From a virus, in the IMG/VR virus record IMGVR_UViG_3300050821_006770, positions 1 to 22,486 of that record: a stretch of DNA of 22,486 bases; one strand, 5' to 3'. Positions 1-5,010 of this stretch are shown here, piece by piece. Each line of letters opens with the position of its first letter. Position 1 is the first letter of the stretch. A program made the position numbers and the translations under genes. The notes under the pieces were generated by a model. That model worked only from the letters and a program-made list of their open reading frames with translations, did not search any database and had not been told where the DNA came from.

Positions 1-112
1 TAAATGAATAACTTACAGGTGGGGCGTTTCTAAGTGACAGAAACCAAACGGAGTCACGCCGCCCTGTTTGGCCAGAATTTAATCGCCTGATTAAATTCCA
101 GCGAGTTAAACC
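1..112. other. Left-edge non-coding segment, possible prophage end
   Basis: No gene is supported here. The segment lies just beyond the last phage gene (76-residue protein ending at 113). It is AT-richer than the rest and holds two inverted repeats: GTTTCT/AGAAAC (26-31 and 39-44) and a perfect 10-bp repeat at 75-98. A phage-host junction beside the integrase would be expected about here, but without the other prophage end or an empty host site this is only a guess. Confidence 0.35.
75..98. repeat. Perfect 10-bp inverted repeat with 4-base spacer
   Basis: GAATTTAATC at 75-84 is followed by GCCT and its exact reverse complement at 89-98. No T-run follows on the minus strand, so it is a poor intrinsic terminator for the gene ending at 113. 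An arm-spacer-arm layout beside an integrase gene also resembles the core-type site of a tyrosine recombinase, although the usual crossover spacer is 6-8 bases rather than 4. Function is undecided. Confidence 0.5.
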
Positions 113-343
113 CTAAGCGATTGAACAACTTGCAAAACTGCCGGACACATCTGGACGCAACTCCGGGCGCTTGATCGTTCCGGTTATGCTGAACGTCACG
201 CTGCCCGTGGGCCTACCTTCGGCGAACTCGTTGGTGATTTCAAAACTGTCGACCGAGGAGTACTCAACCGTCATCTCTTCCCCGTTAAACAATTCCAGAA
301 CGAGCTTTGCGTGTTTCGCTTTTATGATCCCGCCGTCTGCCAT
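113..343 (-). CDS. Hypothetical 76-residue protein downstream of the integrase
   Basis: I do not recognise this protein. It starts with an ATG at 343, inside the last codons of the integrase gene (22-base overlap), and has a strong GGAGGG ribosome site 7 bases upstream, so it is very likely translated and coupled to the integrase. The sequence is soluble-looking, beta-rich and mildly acidic, with no signal peptide, membrane segment, cysteine pair or clear DNA-binding helix. It is too beta-rich to look like a typical helix-turn-helix excisionase. Its position between the integrase and the likely phage end suggests a role in integration or a small cargo gene, but that is inference from position only. 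Confidence 0.65.
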   Translation of the reverse strand: MADGGIIKAKHAKLVLELFNGEEMTVEYSSVDSFEITNEFAEGRPTGSVTFSITGTIKRPELRPDVSGSFASCSIA

Positions 344-1602
344 TTGCGTCCCTCCAACTCGGACTGTACTGGCTTGCGGGAATCACCCGCAAAATCGAAC
401 GCCAGCTGCCCGTCCTCCGGCTTGCGGGGCGAACCGCAGACCGCAGTACCGAGCTTGTCCATCGCGTTCACTTCATCGGTTCCCAGAACATGAGTGTAAA
501 CCTTCATGGCCAGAGCACCACCGTCCTGATGACGGAGAGCGCTGCCCACTACACTCGGGGAAGCTCCAATCCCACCGGATGCTACATCTTGCCCGAGCAC
601 ACTTGCTGCCGTGTGTCGGAACGCATGCAGGCTGCGCCCATTCCGCGGGATCTTCAGCCGTTCCAGAATCGGGTACAGAACATTCTGCCTTAGAGAAACC
701 AAGGCAATGATCTTCCCGAGGCGCTCGCCGGGAAACAGCAGCCCTAGTTTGTTGGGCCTCCACGTCGACCGCAGATACTCCTGGAGTATGGCTGCAACGT
801 CGGGGGCTACCCGTTTCAATGACGGGTTGTTCCCCTTCGTGGTGGTGAGCGTTTCCGAGCCGTAGGCCGCACCGGAGTTGCTCTCCACAAGCACCGTTCC
901 GTTTCTGAAATCGAAGTCACTCACCCTCAGAGCCAGGACCTCACCGGGGCGCAGAGCGAGAGCGCACTGCGTACGAAAGATCAGTCCGTAGAACGGCCCC
1001 GCCGCGTCGATGATGCGCAGGGTTTCCTCCAGAGTGAACAGCTTCAACTTCGTGGATTTGATCAGCTTCGGCACGACGATCCCGGCCCGATTGAATGCGA
1101 CCGGATAATCCCAGCGCATCGCGCACGCCATCACGCCAGACAGCGTGCCGACGATGCCGCGAATTGCTGAGACTCCAAGCCCGCGTTCGATCAGTGAATG
1201 AACCATCCGCTGCACCGTCTCCGACTTGATCGCCGCGAGGGGCAGTTCCCCAAACCACGGCACCAGGTAAAGTCTCAGAATTGAGTTCGCCGTCACCAGG
1301 CCGCCCGCCTTCCGTGTTGCGTAGGCCGCGGGCAACTTGTTGGTGATGAATTCTGAGAACGTGATTGTCGTGGACGGCTTGAACGTCGGGTTGTTTGCAC
1401 CCGTGCTGAGTAATTCATCCGCCGCCCTTTGTGCCATCGCCCTGGTCATGTCGGAGCACTTGCCAACCTGCTGCTTCCGACAAACCCTGACGCGTCGCCC
1501 GGTTCCGTTGACCACATCCTCGCGGAACCTGATCACCCATCTTGCTCCCGGTCCAGTTCCCATCTGCTTCACGCTGGGCCGTTGATACCTTCTTCGAGCC
1601 AT
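322..1602 (-). CDS. int: Tyrosine recombinase / phage integrase
   Basis: Site-specific recombinase of the phage integrase family, which would insert and excise the phage genome through a covalent DNA-tyrosine intermediate. With the start at 1602 it has 426 residues. An N-terminal arm and SAM-like core-binding region (about 1-185) precede the catalytic domain. The catalytic set is complete: R218 in LRPGE, a likely K256, H326 and R329 in HAFRH, H358 and nucleophile Y369 in KVYTH. The frame stays open to 1740, but the extra 46 residues are unlike an integrase N-terminus and would cover part of a repeat cluster, so the inner ATG (MARRRYQRP) is preferred, although its ribosome site is weak. The C-terminal tail after Y369 (about 57 residues) is longer than usual. 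Its end overlaps the next small gene. Confidence 0.95.
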   Translation of the reverse strand: MARRRYQRPSVKQMGTGPGARWVIRFREDVVNGTGRRVRVCRKQQVGKCSDMTRAMAQRAADELLSTGANNPTFKPSTTITFSEFITNKLPAAYATRKAGGLVTANSILRLYLVPWFGELPLAAIKSETVQRMVHSLIERGLGVSAIRGIVGTLSGVMACAMRWDYPVAFNRAGIVVPKLIKSTKLKLFTLEETLRIIDAAGPFYGLIFRTQCALALRPGEVLALRVSDFDFRNGTVLVESNSGAAYGSETLTTTKGNNPSLKRVAPDVAAILQEYLRSTWRPNKLGLLFPGERLGKIIALVSLRQNVLYPILERLKIPRNGRSLHAFRHTAASVLGQDVASGGIGASPSVVGSALRHQDGGALAMKVYTHVLGTDEVNAMDKLGTAVCGSPRKPEDGQLAFDFAGDSRKPVQSELEGRKWQTAGS

Positions 1603-1664
1603 CGCAACCAGTTCTTTCTGGGAGCGTGACCCCGCTGGTTTGTCGTCACCAGCGTAACTCTTTT

Positions 1665-1672
1665 CAGAACAC
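1665..1672 (-). promoter_or_regulatory. GTGTTCTG octamer upstream of integrase
   Basis: Minus-strand GTGTTCTG, 70 bases before the integrase ATG at 1602. The same octamer in the same orientation stands 78 bases before the MarR start and 72 bases before the zinc-ribbon start. It may be a promoter element or a regulator half-site. I see no consensus -10 hexamer at the right distance. Confidence 0.45.
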
Positions 1673-1870
1673 TTAGCGAGCACAGACATCGCGCAAAAGA
1701 AGCACCCGGTCGGTGCCAGATTCGCTGGTTGGACATGCACCGGGTGCCGTTCGCTGGTTTTTGCGCTGGTCTAACTTCGGGCCGTGGGCCGGGGACCTTG
1801 GAGTCGGGTCGGGGCCATCCGCTGGTTGTTTGTTCGAACGGGAGAACCTGTGCGCCCCAAATCTTAAAAG

Positions 1871-1886
1871 CGAAACGCGCGTTTCG
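1871..1886. promoter_or_regulatory. 16-bp perfect palindrome, operator-like
   Basis: CGAAACGC followed directly by its reverse complement GCGTTTCG. A gapless even palindrome of this length is a typical shape for a dimeric repressor site. It lies inside the integrase-MarR intergenic region, between the last two CGCTGGTT copies. No second copy was noticed. Confidence 0.4.
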
Positions 1887-2019
1887 TCCCGGTATCAGGT
1901 CAGCGCGATTAAACCAGCGTGGAAAATCGCGAGGGCGGGTACCAGAGTTTTGTTCGGACTTTGTACGCCCCCGAACGGAGCGGTGTCAATCCGCATCCTG
2001 TGGAAAGCGTGTGGAAATT

Positions 2020-2063
2020 CGGAACACATCGTACGCAAAACACACGATACGCGCGGTGTTCCG
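2020..2063. repeat. Inverted repeat immediately downstream of the MarR gene
   Basis: CGGAACAC (2020-2027) pairs with GTGTTCCG (2056-2063), and inside it ATCGT/ACGAT can also pair with an asymmetric bulge. It begins two bases past the MarR stop codon. On the minus strand no T-run follows, so termination is possible but weak; it could equally be a protein-binding dyad. Confidence 0.4.
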
Positions 2064-2064
2064 A

Positions 2065-2562
2065 TTATCGTGCTTTTTTCTTGCGGTCAGGTTTTGAGGA
2101 CGGGGGAGGGCCCGCCGTTTCGATAACGGCCCTGGCCCAGGCCAGCAGATCGGAAATCTGTTTCGAGGTGGAGGGACGGAGGATATCGTGCCACACCTGC
2201 GCGCGCAGCTTGTTGATCGCGGCCAGGGTGCGCCTACCTTTGGGAGTGAGCACGATGGTCGCCTCGCGGCGGCTCTCAGGACGGCGCTCGCGCTTCAGGT
2301 GCCCCGACCCTTGCTGGTCGTCCAGGCGGTCGATCTCCAGGACCATGACGTTCCGGTTGATGCCCAGGAGGTCGGCCATGTATCCCTGGCTCAGGGGCGG
2401 CTCAGAACTCGCGGCCTGAATGATCAGGGCCTCGCGCAGAGAAAGCCCAAGCCCCTCCATCACCAGGCGGTCGGCGCGTCGGTTGTTGATGCGCAGCACG
2501 GAGTCCAGGTGGAACTGCACCGAGTCCTTAAGGCCGGACGGGATGACTTTCTTTCCATTCAT
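2065..2562 (-). CDS. MarR-family winged-helix transcriptional regulator
   Basis: Dimeric DNA-binding regulator of the MarR family, 165 residues, normal for the family. The recognition helix region is about 55-80 (SQGYMADLLGINRNVMVLEIDRL cannot be quoted whole; it starts at S58). It is followed by the winged hairpin ending in SRREATIVLTPKGRR (98-111), the family's typical DRR...LTxKG wing. The C-terminus is lysine/arginine rich. The start at 2562 is preferred; the frame opens further to a TTG at 2625, but that would cover a repeated operator-like element at 2584-2606. The ribosome site is poor. No CI-type repressor is present in the window and this gene sits next to the integrase, so it may be the lysogeny repressor. 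That role is inference. Confidence 0.88.
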   Translation of the reverse strand: MNGKKVIPSGLKDSVQFHLDSVLRINNRRADRLVMEGLGLSLREALIIQAASSEPPLSQGYMADLLGINRNVMVLEIDRLDDQQGSGHLKRERRPESRREATIVLTPKGRRTLAAINKLRAQVWHDILRPSTSKQISDLLAWARAVIETAGPPPSSKPDRKKKAR

Positions 2563-2583
2563 ATGTCGGACGTAGGATACACC

Positions 2584-2606
2584 GGGAACAGGCGGGCCTG
2601 CACCTA
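2584..2606 (-). promoter_or_regulatory. Operator-like dyad element, copy 1
   Basis: A 23-base sequence that matches 4185-4207 at 22 of 23 positions. On the minus strand it reads TAGGTGCAGGCCCGCC and onward, with a dyad CAGGC-CC-GCCTG at its centre. It ends 21 bases before the MarR ATG at 2562. The two copies would be read in different frames relative to their genes, so conservation is at DNA level, not protein level. It is a candidate site for MarR autoregulation. Confidence 0.55.
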
Positions 2607-2632
2607 TAAGACCACAAAAAAACAATTAGAAA

Positions 2633-2640
2633 CAGAACAC
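2633..2640 (-). promoter_or_regulatory. GTGTTCTG octamer upstream of MarR gene
   Basis: Same octamer and orientation as at 1665-1672 and 4242-4249, here 78 bases before the MarR start and 27 bases upstream of operator-like copy 1. Confidence 0.45.
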
Positions 2641-2676
2641 TGAGGGTGTACGACTTTCGGAACAGGGCAGTAGCGC

Positions 2677-2853
2677 CTATTTAGAGTGCACCCTGGGGCG
2701 TACCACGATCTCGACGCGCAGCGGCGGTTCGGGCGCACACACGTGCCGGGAGCGCAGGTACTCGGCCTCCTGCCAGGTGGCAGGGGCGTACTGCCGCGCG
2801 CAGTCGGGGCAGTACACAATCCAGAACGTGCCGAACTTGGAAACGGTGACCAT
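2677..2853 (-). CDS. Small CxxC...HxC putative zinc-binding protein (58 residues)
   Basis: I do not recognise a named family. The frame starts with ATG at 2853 and ends with TAG at 2677. It reads MVTVSKFGTFWIVYCPDC, continues with a WQEAEYLRSRHVC segment, and ends in a basic tail. C15, C18, H37 and C39 could hold one zinc ion as a small zinc finger. It follows the ribbon-helix-helix gene with only a 9-base gap, as expected for one operon. The ribosome site is weak (GTGGC). Two overlapping frames of similar length are arginine/proline-rich and look like shadows; the coherent CPDC motif favours this one. It may be a DNA- or protein-binding accessory factor. Confidence 0.6.
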   Translation of the reverse strand: MVTVSKFGTFWIVYCPDCARQYAPATWQEAEYLRSRHVCAPEPPLRVEIVVRPRVHSK

Positions 2854-2862
2854 GCGCCACGC

Positions 2863-3183
2863 TCAAAATTGCTCCTTCAAAATCTGGACCAGGACCAGTA
2901 CCACAGCACTCAGAACAGTACCGCGTTTTTCGTAGCTGGGCAACAGCCGCTCGATGAGTTCCAGGGTGCGCGGCGTAATGGCGTAGGTTTGAGACGCCAC
3001 CGGCGAGCCGTTCTCCTCCACCTTCGGCTTGCGCCGCATGCGGACCAGAAGCTCGGTCCCGACTTGGATCGCGCGACCGTTCGAACCGAACTCCGGAGCA
3101 AGCTCCTCCAGCTTTCGGATGATGTCCACGGGAACCTTGAAGGTCTTATCGATCAGCGCCGGTTTCTTTTTCGCTTTCGGCAT
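2863..3183 (-). CDS. Tandem ribbon-helix-helix-like DNA-binding protein (106 residues)
   Basis: The start at 3183 is chosen for its AGAGGAG ribosome site about 10 bases upstream. A basic N-terminus (MPKAKKKP) leads into KTFKVPVDIIRKLEELAPEF (13-32) and a second helix to about residue 50. A second, parallel unit begins at QTYAITPRTLELIERLLPSY (65-84) and runs to about 102. The two units align in length and pattern (beta strand, helix, turn, helix), suggesting a ribbon-helix-helix duplication that would fold as a single-chain dimer. Each unit resembles the Arc/CopG class, so DNA binding and control of the phage or neighbouring genes is plausible. The second helix of unit two is unusually hydrophobic (VLSAVVLVLVQIL), so a simple pairing surface is also possible. 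Family assignment is by eye only. Confidence 0.65.
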   Translation of the reverse strand: MPKAKKKPALIDKTFKVPVDIIRKLEELAPEFGSNGRAIQVGTELLVRMRRKPKVEENGSPVASQTYAITPRTLELIERLLPSYEKRGTVLSAVVLVLVQILKEQF

Positions 3184-3270
3184 TCGATATAATCTCCTCT
3201 TCCGAAGTGTGAGCCATCGCACGAGGAACCGAACCGGGGGCGTTCACCTCATCCGCGGGCGTCCTCGTTC

Positions 3271-3705
3271 TTACCAAGTCTTAACCCTAGTGACGTCGAC
3301 GGTAAAGGTACTGACACCGCGCGCGCTCGTGAGCTGCCACTCAAATGGGAATACCGAGTGCGCCGGGATGTTGCTGATACTCGCAGGCCAAATGTCGTCG
3401 ACAGAGAGAATGTTCCCAGCCTTGTCGTAGGTCGTGACTTTGAGCTGGGCACCCACTGCCAGCGCGCAGTTGTTGAGCAGGCGGCCCGTGACGTGGATGC
3501 CCTGATCGCGGAGCTTGTCGACGGCGATATCCGCCACGCCGCATGCCTGGGACCGAACCACCTGCGTGCCCGGCTCCGCCGCGGCGGTTCCGGTAACCGA
3601 CTGAGCAGCTCTATACAGGACGAACGAAATGATCGCGATGGTCAGAAGCATCAAGACGATGGAACCGCCCCGACTTTGTTTTTTCTTGCCTGTAGCGATA
3701 TTCAT
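3271..3705 (-). CDS. Membrane-anchored FxLYD-like domain protein
   Basis: 144 residues. A lysine/arginine-rich start (GKKKQSRGG) precedes one membrane helix (about 15-31), giving an N-in, C-out topology. The outside part holds a beta-sandwich-like segment, GIHVTGRLLNNC (69-80) through TTYDKAGNIL to PAHSVFPFEW (114-123). This is the pattern of FxLYD/DUF3426-type domains, which bind or assemble at cell surfaces. C55 and C80 could form a disulfide. The ribosome site GGAGG is 6 bases before the ATG, and the ATG overlaps the previous stop (ATGA). In a prophage accessory operon, a surface-exposed protein of this kind could alter the host envelope or block a second phage; that is inference. Confidence 0.72.
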   Translation of the reverse strand: MNIATGKKKQSRGGSIVLMLLTIAIISFVLYRAAQSVTGTAAAEPGTQVVRSQACGVADIAVDKLRDQGIHVTGRLLNNCALAVGAQLKVTTYDKAGNILSVDDIWPASISNIPAHSVFPFEWQLTSARGVSTFTVDVTRVKTW

Positions 3706-3899
3706 AACAGCCTCCAGTTGGATGGTCCCACCACGGAACCCAGGGAGGTAGTTACCGATGTGCGCTGTTCGCGCTTCAGCTTTTCAGCGGCCAGGATGAT
3801 CCGGCTCTGGGTGGTGGGCGGGAGCGACTCCCAGGACCGGAGGTCGCCCGTCTGCGCCCGGTAGTTCGCGAGAGCCTGGTCGACGAAGTGAGTGTCCAT
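3702..3899 (-). CDS. Hypothetical 65-residue protein
   Basis: Unrecognised. It begins MDTHFVDQALANYRAQTG, has helical stretches, a polar middle and no membrane segment. The ATG at 3899 shares a base with the preceding stop codon (TAATG), and its own stop overlaps the next start (ATGA), so it is locked in one operon with the zinc-ribbon protein before it and the FxLYD-like protein after it. A GGGGGTG ribosome site lies just upstream. The tight packing argues that it is real and co-translated; function is unknown. Confidence 0.65.
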   Translation of the reverse strand: MDTHFVDQALANYRAQTGDLRSWESLPPTTQSRIILAAEKLKREQRTSVTTSLGSVVGPSNWRLL

Positions 3900-4177
3900 T
3901 ACCGCACCCCCTGCGCGAGGATCGCCGCGTGCTGTTCCGGCGTTGGGTCGTAGAAGATCTGGAAGTCACAGTGCGGACCCACCAGCTTCTGGAACCCGAC
4001 CGCTCCAACGTGCCCGCATTGCCACCAGCCGGAGAGGGCCAGATTGAGGAACAGCCTGGTGCCGCACGTGGGGCAGACACCAGTCGCGACCACCGCGTGC
4101 GCCTCGGCGAGACGCGCCATACGCTGCGCTTTCTCGCTTGCCCTCACTGCCGCCCGTTGTCCGTTGGTATTCTTCAT
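3899..4177 (-). CDS. Zinc-ribbon-like protein (92 residues), first gene of the left operon
   Basis: A basic helical N-terminus (about 1-30) is followed by CPTC (C35, C38), then WWQCGH (C54, H56) and PHC (H69, C70). This spacing fits a zinc ribbon, perhaps with one or two zinc ions. Proteins of this shape bind nucleic acid or act as protein adaptors; no named family is recognised. The frame can also open at a GTG at 4204, but the ATG at 4177 leaves the conserved dyad element at 4185-4207 upstream and untranslated, as it is for the MarR gene, so 4177 is preferred even though the ribosome site is weak. It is the first gene after the large control region, so its promoter should lie within 4178-4443. 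Confidence 0.68.
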   Translation of the reverse strand: MKNTNGQRAAVRASEKAQRMARLAEAHAVVATGVCPTCGTRLFLNLALSGWWQCGHVGAVGFQKLVGPHCDFQIFYDPTPEQHAAILAQGVR

Positions 4178-4184
4178 GTCCCAA

Positions 4185-4207
4185 GGGTACAGGCGGGCCT
4201 GCACCTA
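4185..4207 (-). promoter_or_regulatory. Operator-like dyad element, copy 2
   Basis: Matches copy 1 (2584-2606) at 22 of 23 bases. The 20-bp core at 4186-4205 is a partial palindrome with 8 of 10 symmetric pairs, centred on CAGGC-CC-GCCTG. It ends 7 bases before the zinc-ribbon ATG. A repressor bound here would block transcription or early elongation. Confidence 0.55.
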
Positions 4208-4241
4208 GCAAAGTGCCTGAAGTCACATACTACACGATTAC

Positions 4242-4381
4242 CAGAACACATGATCACACAAACATACGGTGTGTTGGTTACTCCAGAACACGCCAGAGGA
4301 GCAGGGGCCTGCTGCCAACGTTACAAATTCAGAACAGATTACGCCGAAATAGGAGAGATTTCACGGTAGAAAACAGAACAG
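4242..4381 (-). promoter_or_regulatory. Array of four TGTTCTG motifs at about 44-bp spacing
   Basis: Minus-strand copies at 4242-4249 and 4284-4291 (GTGTTCTG) and at 4330-4337 and 4374-4381 (CTGTTCTG). Intervals are 42, 46 and 44 bases, near four helical turns, and all have the same orientation, toward the left operon. The surrounding sequence is AT-rich and non-coding. The layout suggests a cooperative regulator site or repeated promoter elements; the binding protein is unknown. Confidence 0.5.
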
Positions 4382-4407
4382 CCAAGCAGAAGGACAGAAA
4401 GGACTTC

Positions 4408-4441
4408 CGGATTTCGTAACAAGTTTTCGGATTTCGTAACA
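4408..4441 (-). repeat. Tandem 14-bp direct repeat, 20-bp period
   Basis: CGGATTTCGTAACA occurs at 4408-4421 and again, identically, at 4428-4441 (minus strand TGTTACGAAATCCG). The two copies sit one on from the other at a 20-bp period, just past the late-operon terminator and upstream of the TGTTCTG array. They are likely protein-binding sites, distinct from the other repeat families. Confidence 0.5.
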
Positions 4442-4443
4442 GG

Positions 4444-4476
4444 ACGCAAAAACAGCCCTGGGAGATTCTCCAGGGC
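4444..4476 (-). terminator. Intrinsic terminator ending the lysis/late operon
   Basis: GCCCTGG (4455-4461) pairs with CCAGGGC (4470-4476), extended by two pairs past a one-base bulge. On the minus strand the hairpin is followed at once by TGTTTTTG. It lies about 40 bases after the stop of the holin-like gene, the last gene of the late operon, and separates it from the left regulatory module. Confidence 0.8.
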
Positions 4477-4517
4477 CGTGTGCCTTGAAAGAGCAGAGGG
4501 TACTGCCTGCACAGCTG

Positions 4518-4718
4518 TTAGGGGGAGGGCGTTTTGCCAGGGCTGAAGTAGTCTTCCTTCACCGAGTGTCCGAGTACGAAACCCATCAGCGTCGCCATGA
4601 ACCCCAGGTAGGTGGGGTCCAGCCGATGGAGGAAGTGCATGACGTGCCCCGCCACAAAGAACGCGCCGCAGAACGCCGTCGTCCGACCAGCGAGAGCCGC
4701 CATGAGTTTCTGGAACAT
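4518..4718 (-). CDS. Small two-helix membrane protein, holin-like
   Basis: 66 residues. Two hydrophobic segments are visible, TTAFCGAFFVAGHVMHFL (about 13-30) and YLGFMATLMGFVLGHSV (about 37-53), joined by a short polar turn and followed by a charged tail. Size, topology and position at the end of the lysis cassette fit a class II-like holin or holin helper, which would permeabilise the inner membrane and release the endolysin. The ATG at 4718 has a GTGGGG sequence close upstream, weaker than the neighbours. The terminator follows. A role other than lysis cannot be excluded. Confidence 0.65.
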   Translation of the reverse strand: MFQKLMAALAGRTTAFCGAFFVAGHVMHFLHRLDPTYLGFMATLMGFVLGHSVKEDYFSPGKTPSP

Positions 4719-4784
4719 ACCCCACGATGGACTGCGCCCGACCTCCCTGTCACCTTACGGGCGGACACTGCACCTGCGCGGAGC

Positions 4785-4997
4785 TTACAAGCCCAGCCGC
4801 TTAAGTTCGGTCTTCAGGCCGCCGCTCACATGTCTGTAGCACCGGTTGACCAGGCCCTTTGCATCCGCGTCCACCCTGCTGAATTCCATCAGGGTCGCGG
4901 CCAGGGCCTTCTGCTCCTCCGAGCGCCCAAAGTGATGGCCCAGGGCGAACGCGATTCCTACGACGAACAGTCCGATGATGATGATCGTTCCGACCAT
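4785..4997 (-). CDS. Small membrane protein with one N-terminal helix (lysis cassette)
   Basis: 70 residues: an N-terminal membrane helix TIIIIGLFVVGIAFALG (4-20) and a charged, helical C-terminal part. The ribosome site GGAGGAA sits 8 bases before the ATG at 4997, one of the best in the window. It lies between the XhlA-like gene and the holin-like gene. No lipobox cysteine follows the helix, so it is not an outer-membrane spanin lipoprotein. It could be an inner-membrane lysis accessory or antiholin. Function unknown. Confidence 0.65.
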   Translation of the reverse strand: MVGTIIIIGLFVVGIAFALGHHFGRSEEQKALAATLMEFSRVDADAKGLVNRCYRHVSGGLKTELKRLGL

Positions 4998-5010
4998 TGC
5001 GTGTTCCTCC

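Larger units (their letters stand above)
1633..1919. repeat. Cluster of six CGCTGGT(T) repeats upstream of the integrase
   Basis: Copies lie at 1633-1640, 1723-1730, 1752-1759, 1764-1770 and 1820-1827 on the plus strand. Reverse-strand copies lie at 1648-1654 and 1912-1919; the pair 1633-1639/1648-1654 forms a 7-bp inverted repeat. That is seven matches to the 7-base core in under 300 bases, against far fewer than one expected by chance. Short directly and inversely repeated sites next to an integrase gene are the usual form of arm-type integrase sites or excisionase/repressor sites. Which protein binds is unknown. Confidence 0.65.
1603..2064. promoter_or_regulatory. Repeat-rich control region between MarR gene and integrase
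   Basis: This 462-base stretch has no convincing gene. It should carry the integrase promoter and possibly integrase or excisionase binding sites. Visible elements are the CGCTGGT(T) cluster (1633-1919), one GTGTTCTG octamer on the minus strand (1665-1672), an 8-bp palindrome GTTCGAAC (1832-1839), a 16-bp palindrome (1871-1886), a GTTCGG/CCGAAC inverted repeat (1952-1957 and 1971-1976) and a larger inverted repeat after the MarR gene (2020-2063). No clear -35/-10 pair could be assigned. Confidence 0.6.

Noticed and set aside
1830-1860. TTCGAAC with nearby GGGAGAACC resembling a tRNA T-loop
   Set aside because: No T-stem, anticodon arm or acceptor stem can be formed around it; GTTCGAAC is simply an 8-bp palindrome.
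2020-2063. Inverted repeat as a terminator of the MarR gene
   Set aside because: There is no T-run on the minus strand after the second arm, so it is kept only as an inverted repeat.
2604-2866. Two minus-strand frames (2604-2819 and 2681-2866) in the gap before the MarR gene
   Set aside because: Both are arginine/proline-rich shadows; the third frame at 2677-2853 has a CPDC motif and operon spacing.
2911-2918. CTGTTCTG copy inside the ribbon-helix-helix gene
   Set aside because: Coding context explains it and it is not near a start, so it was left out of the motif array.
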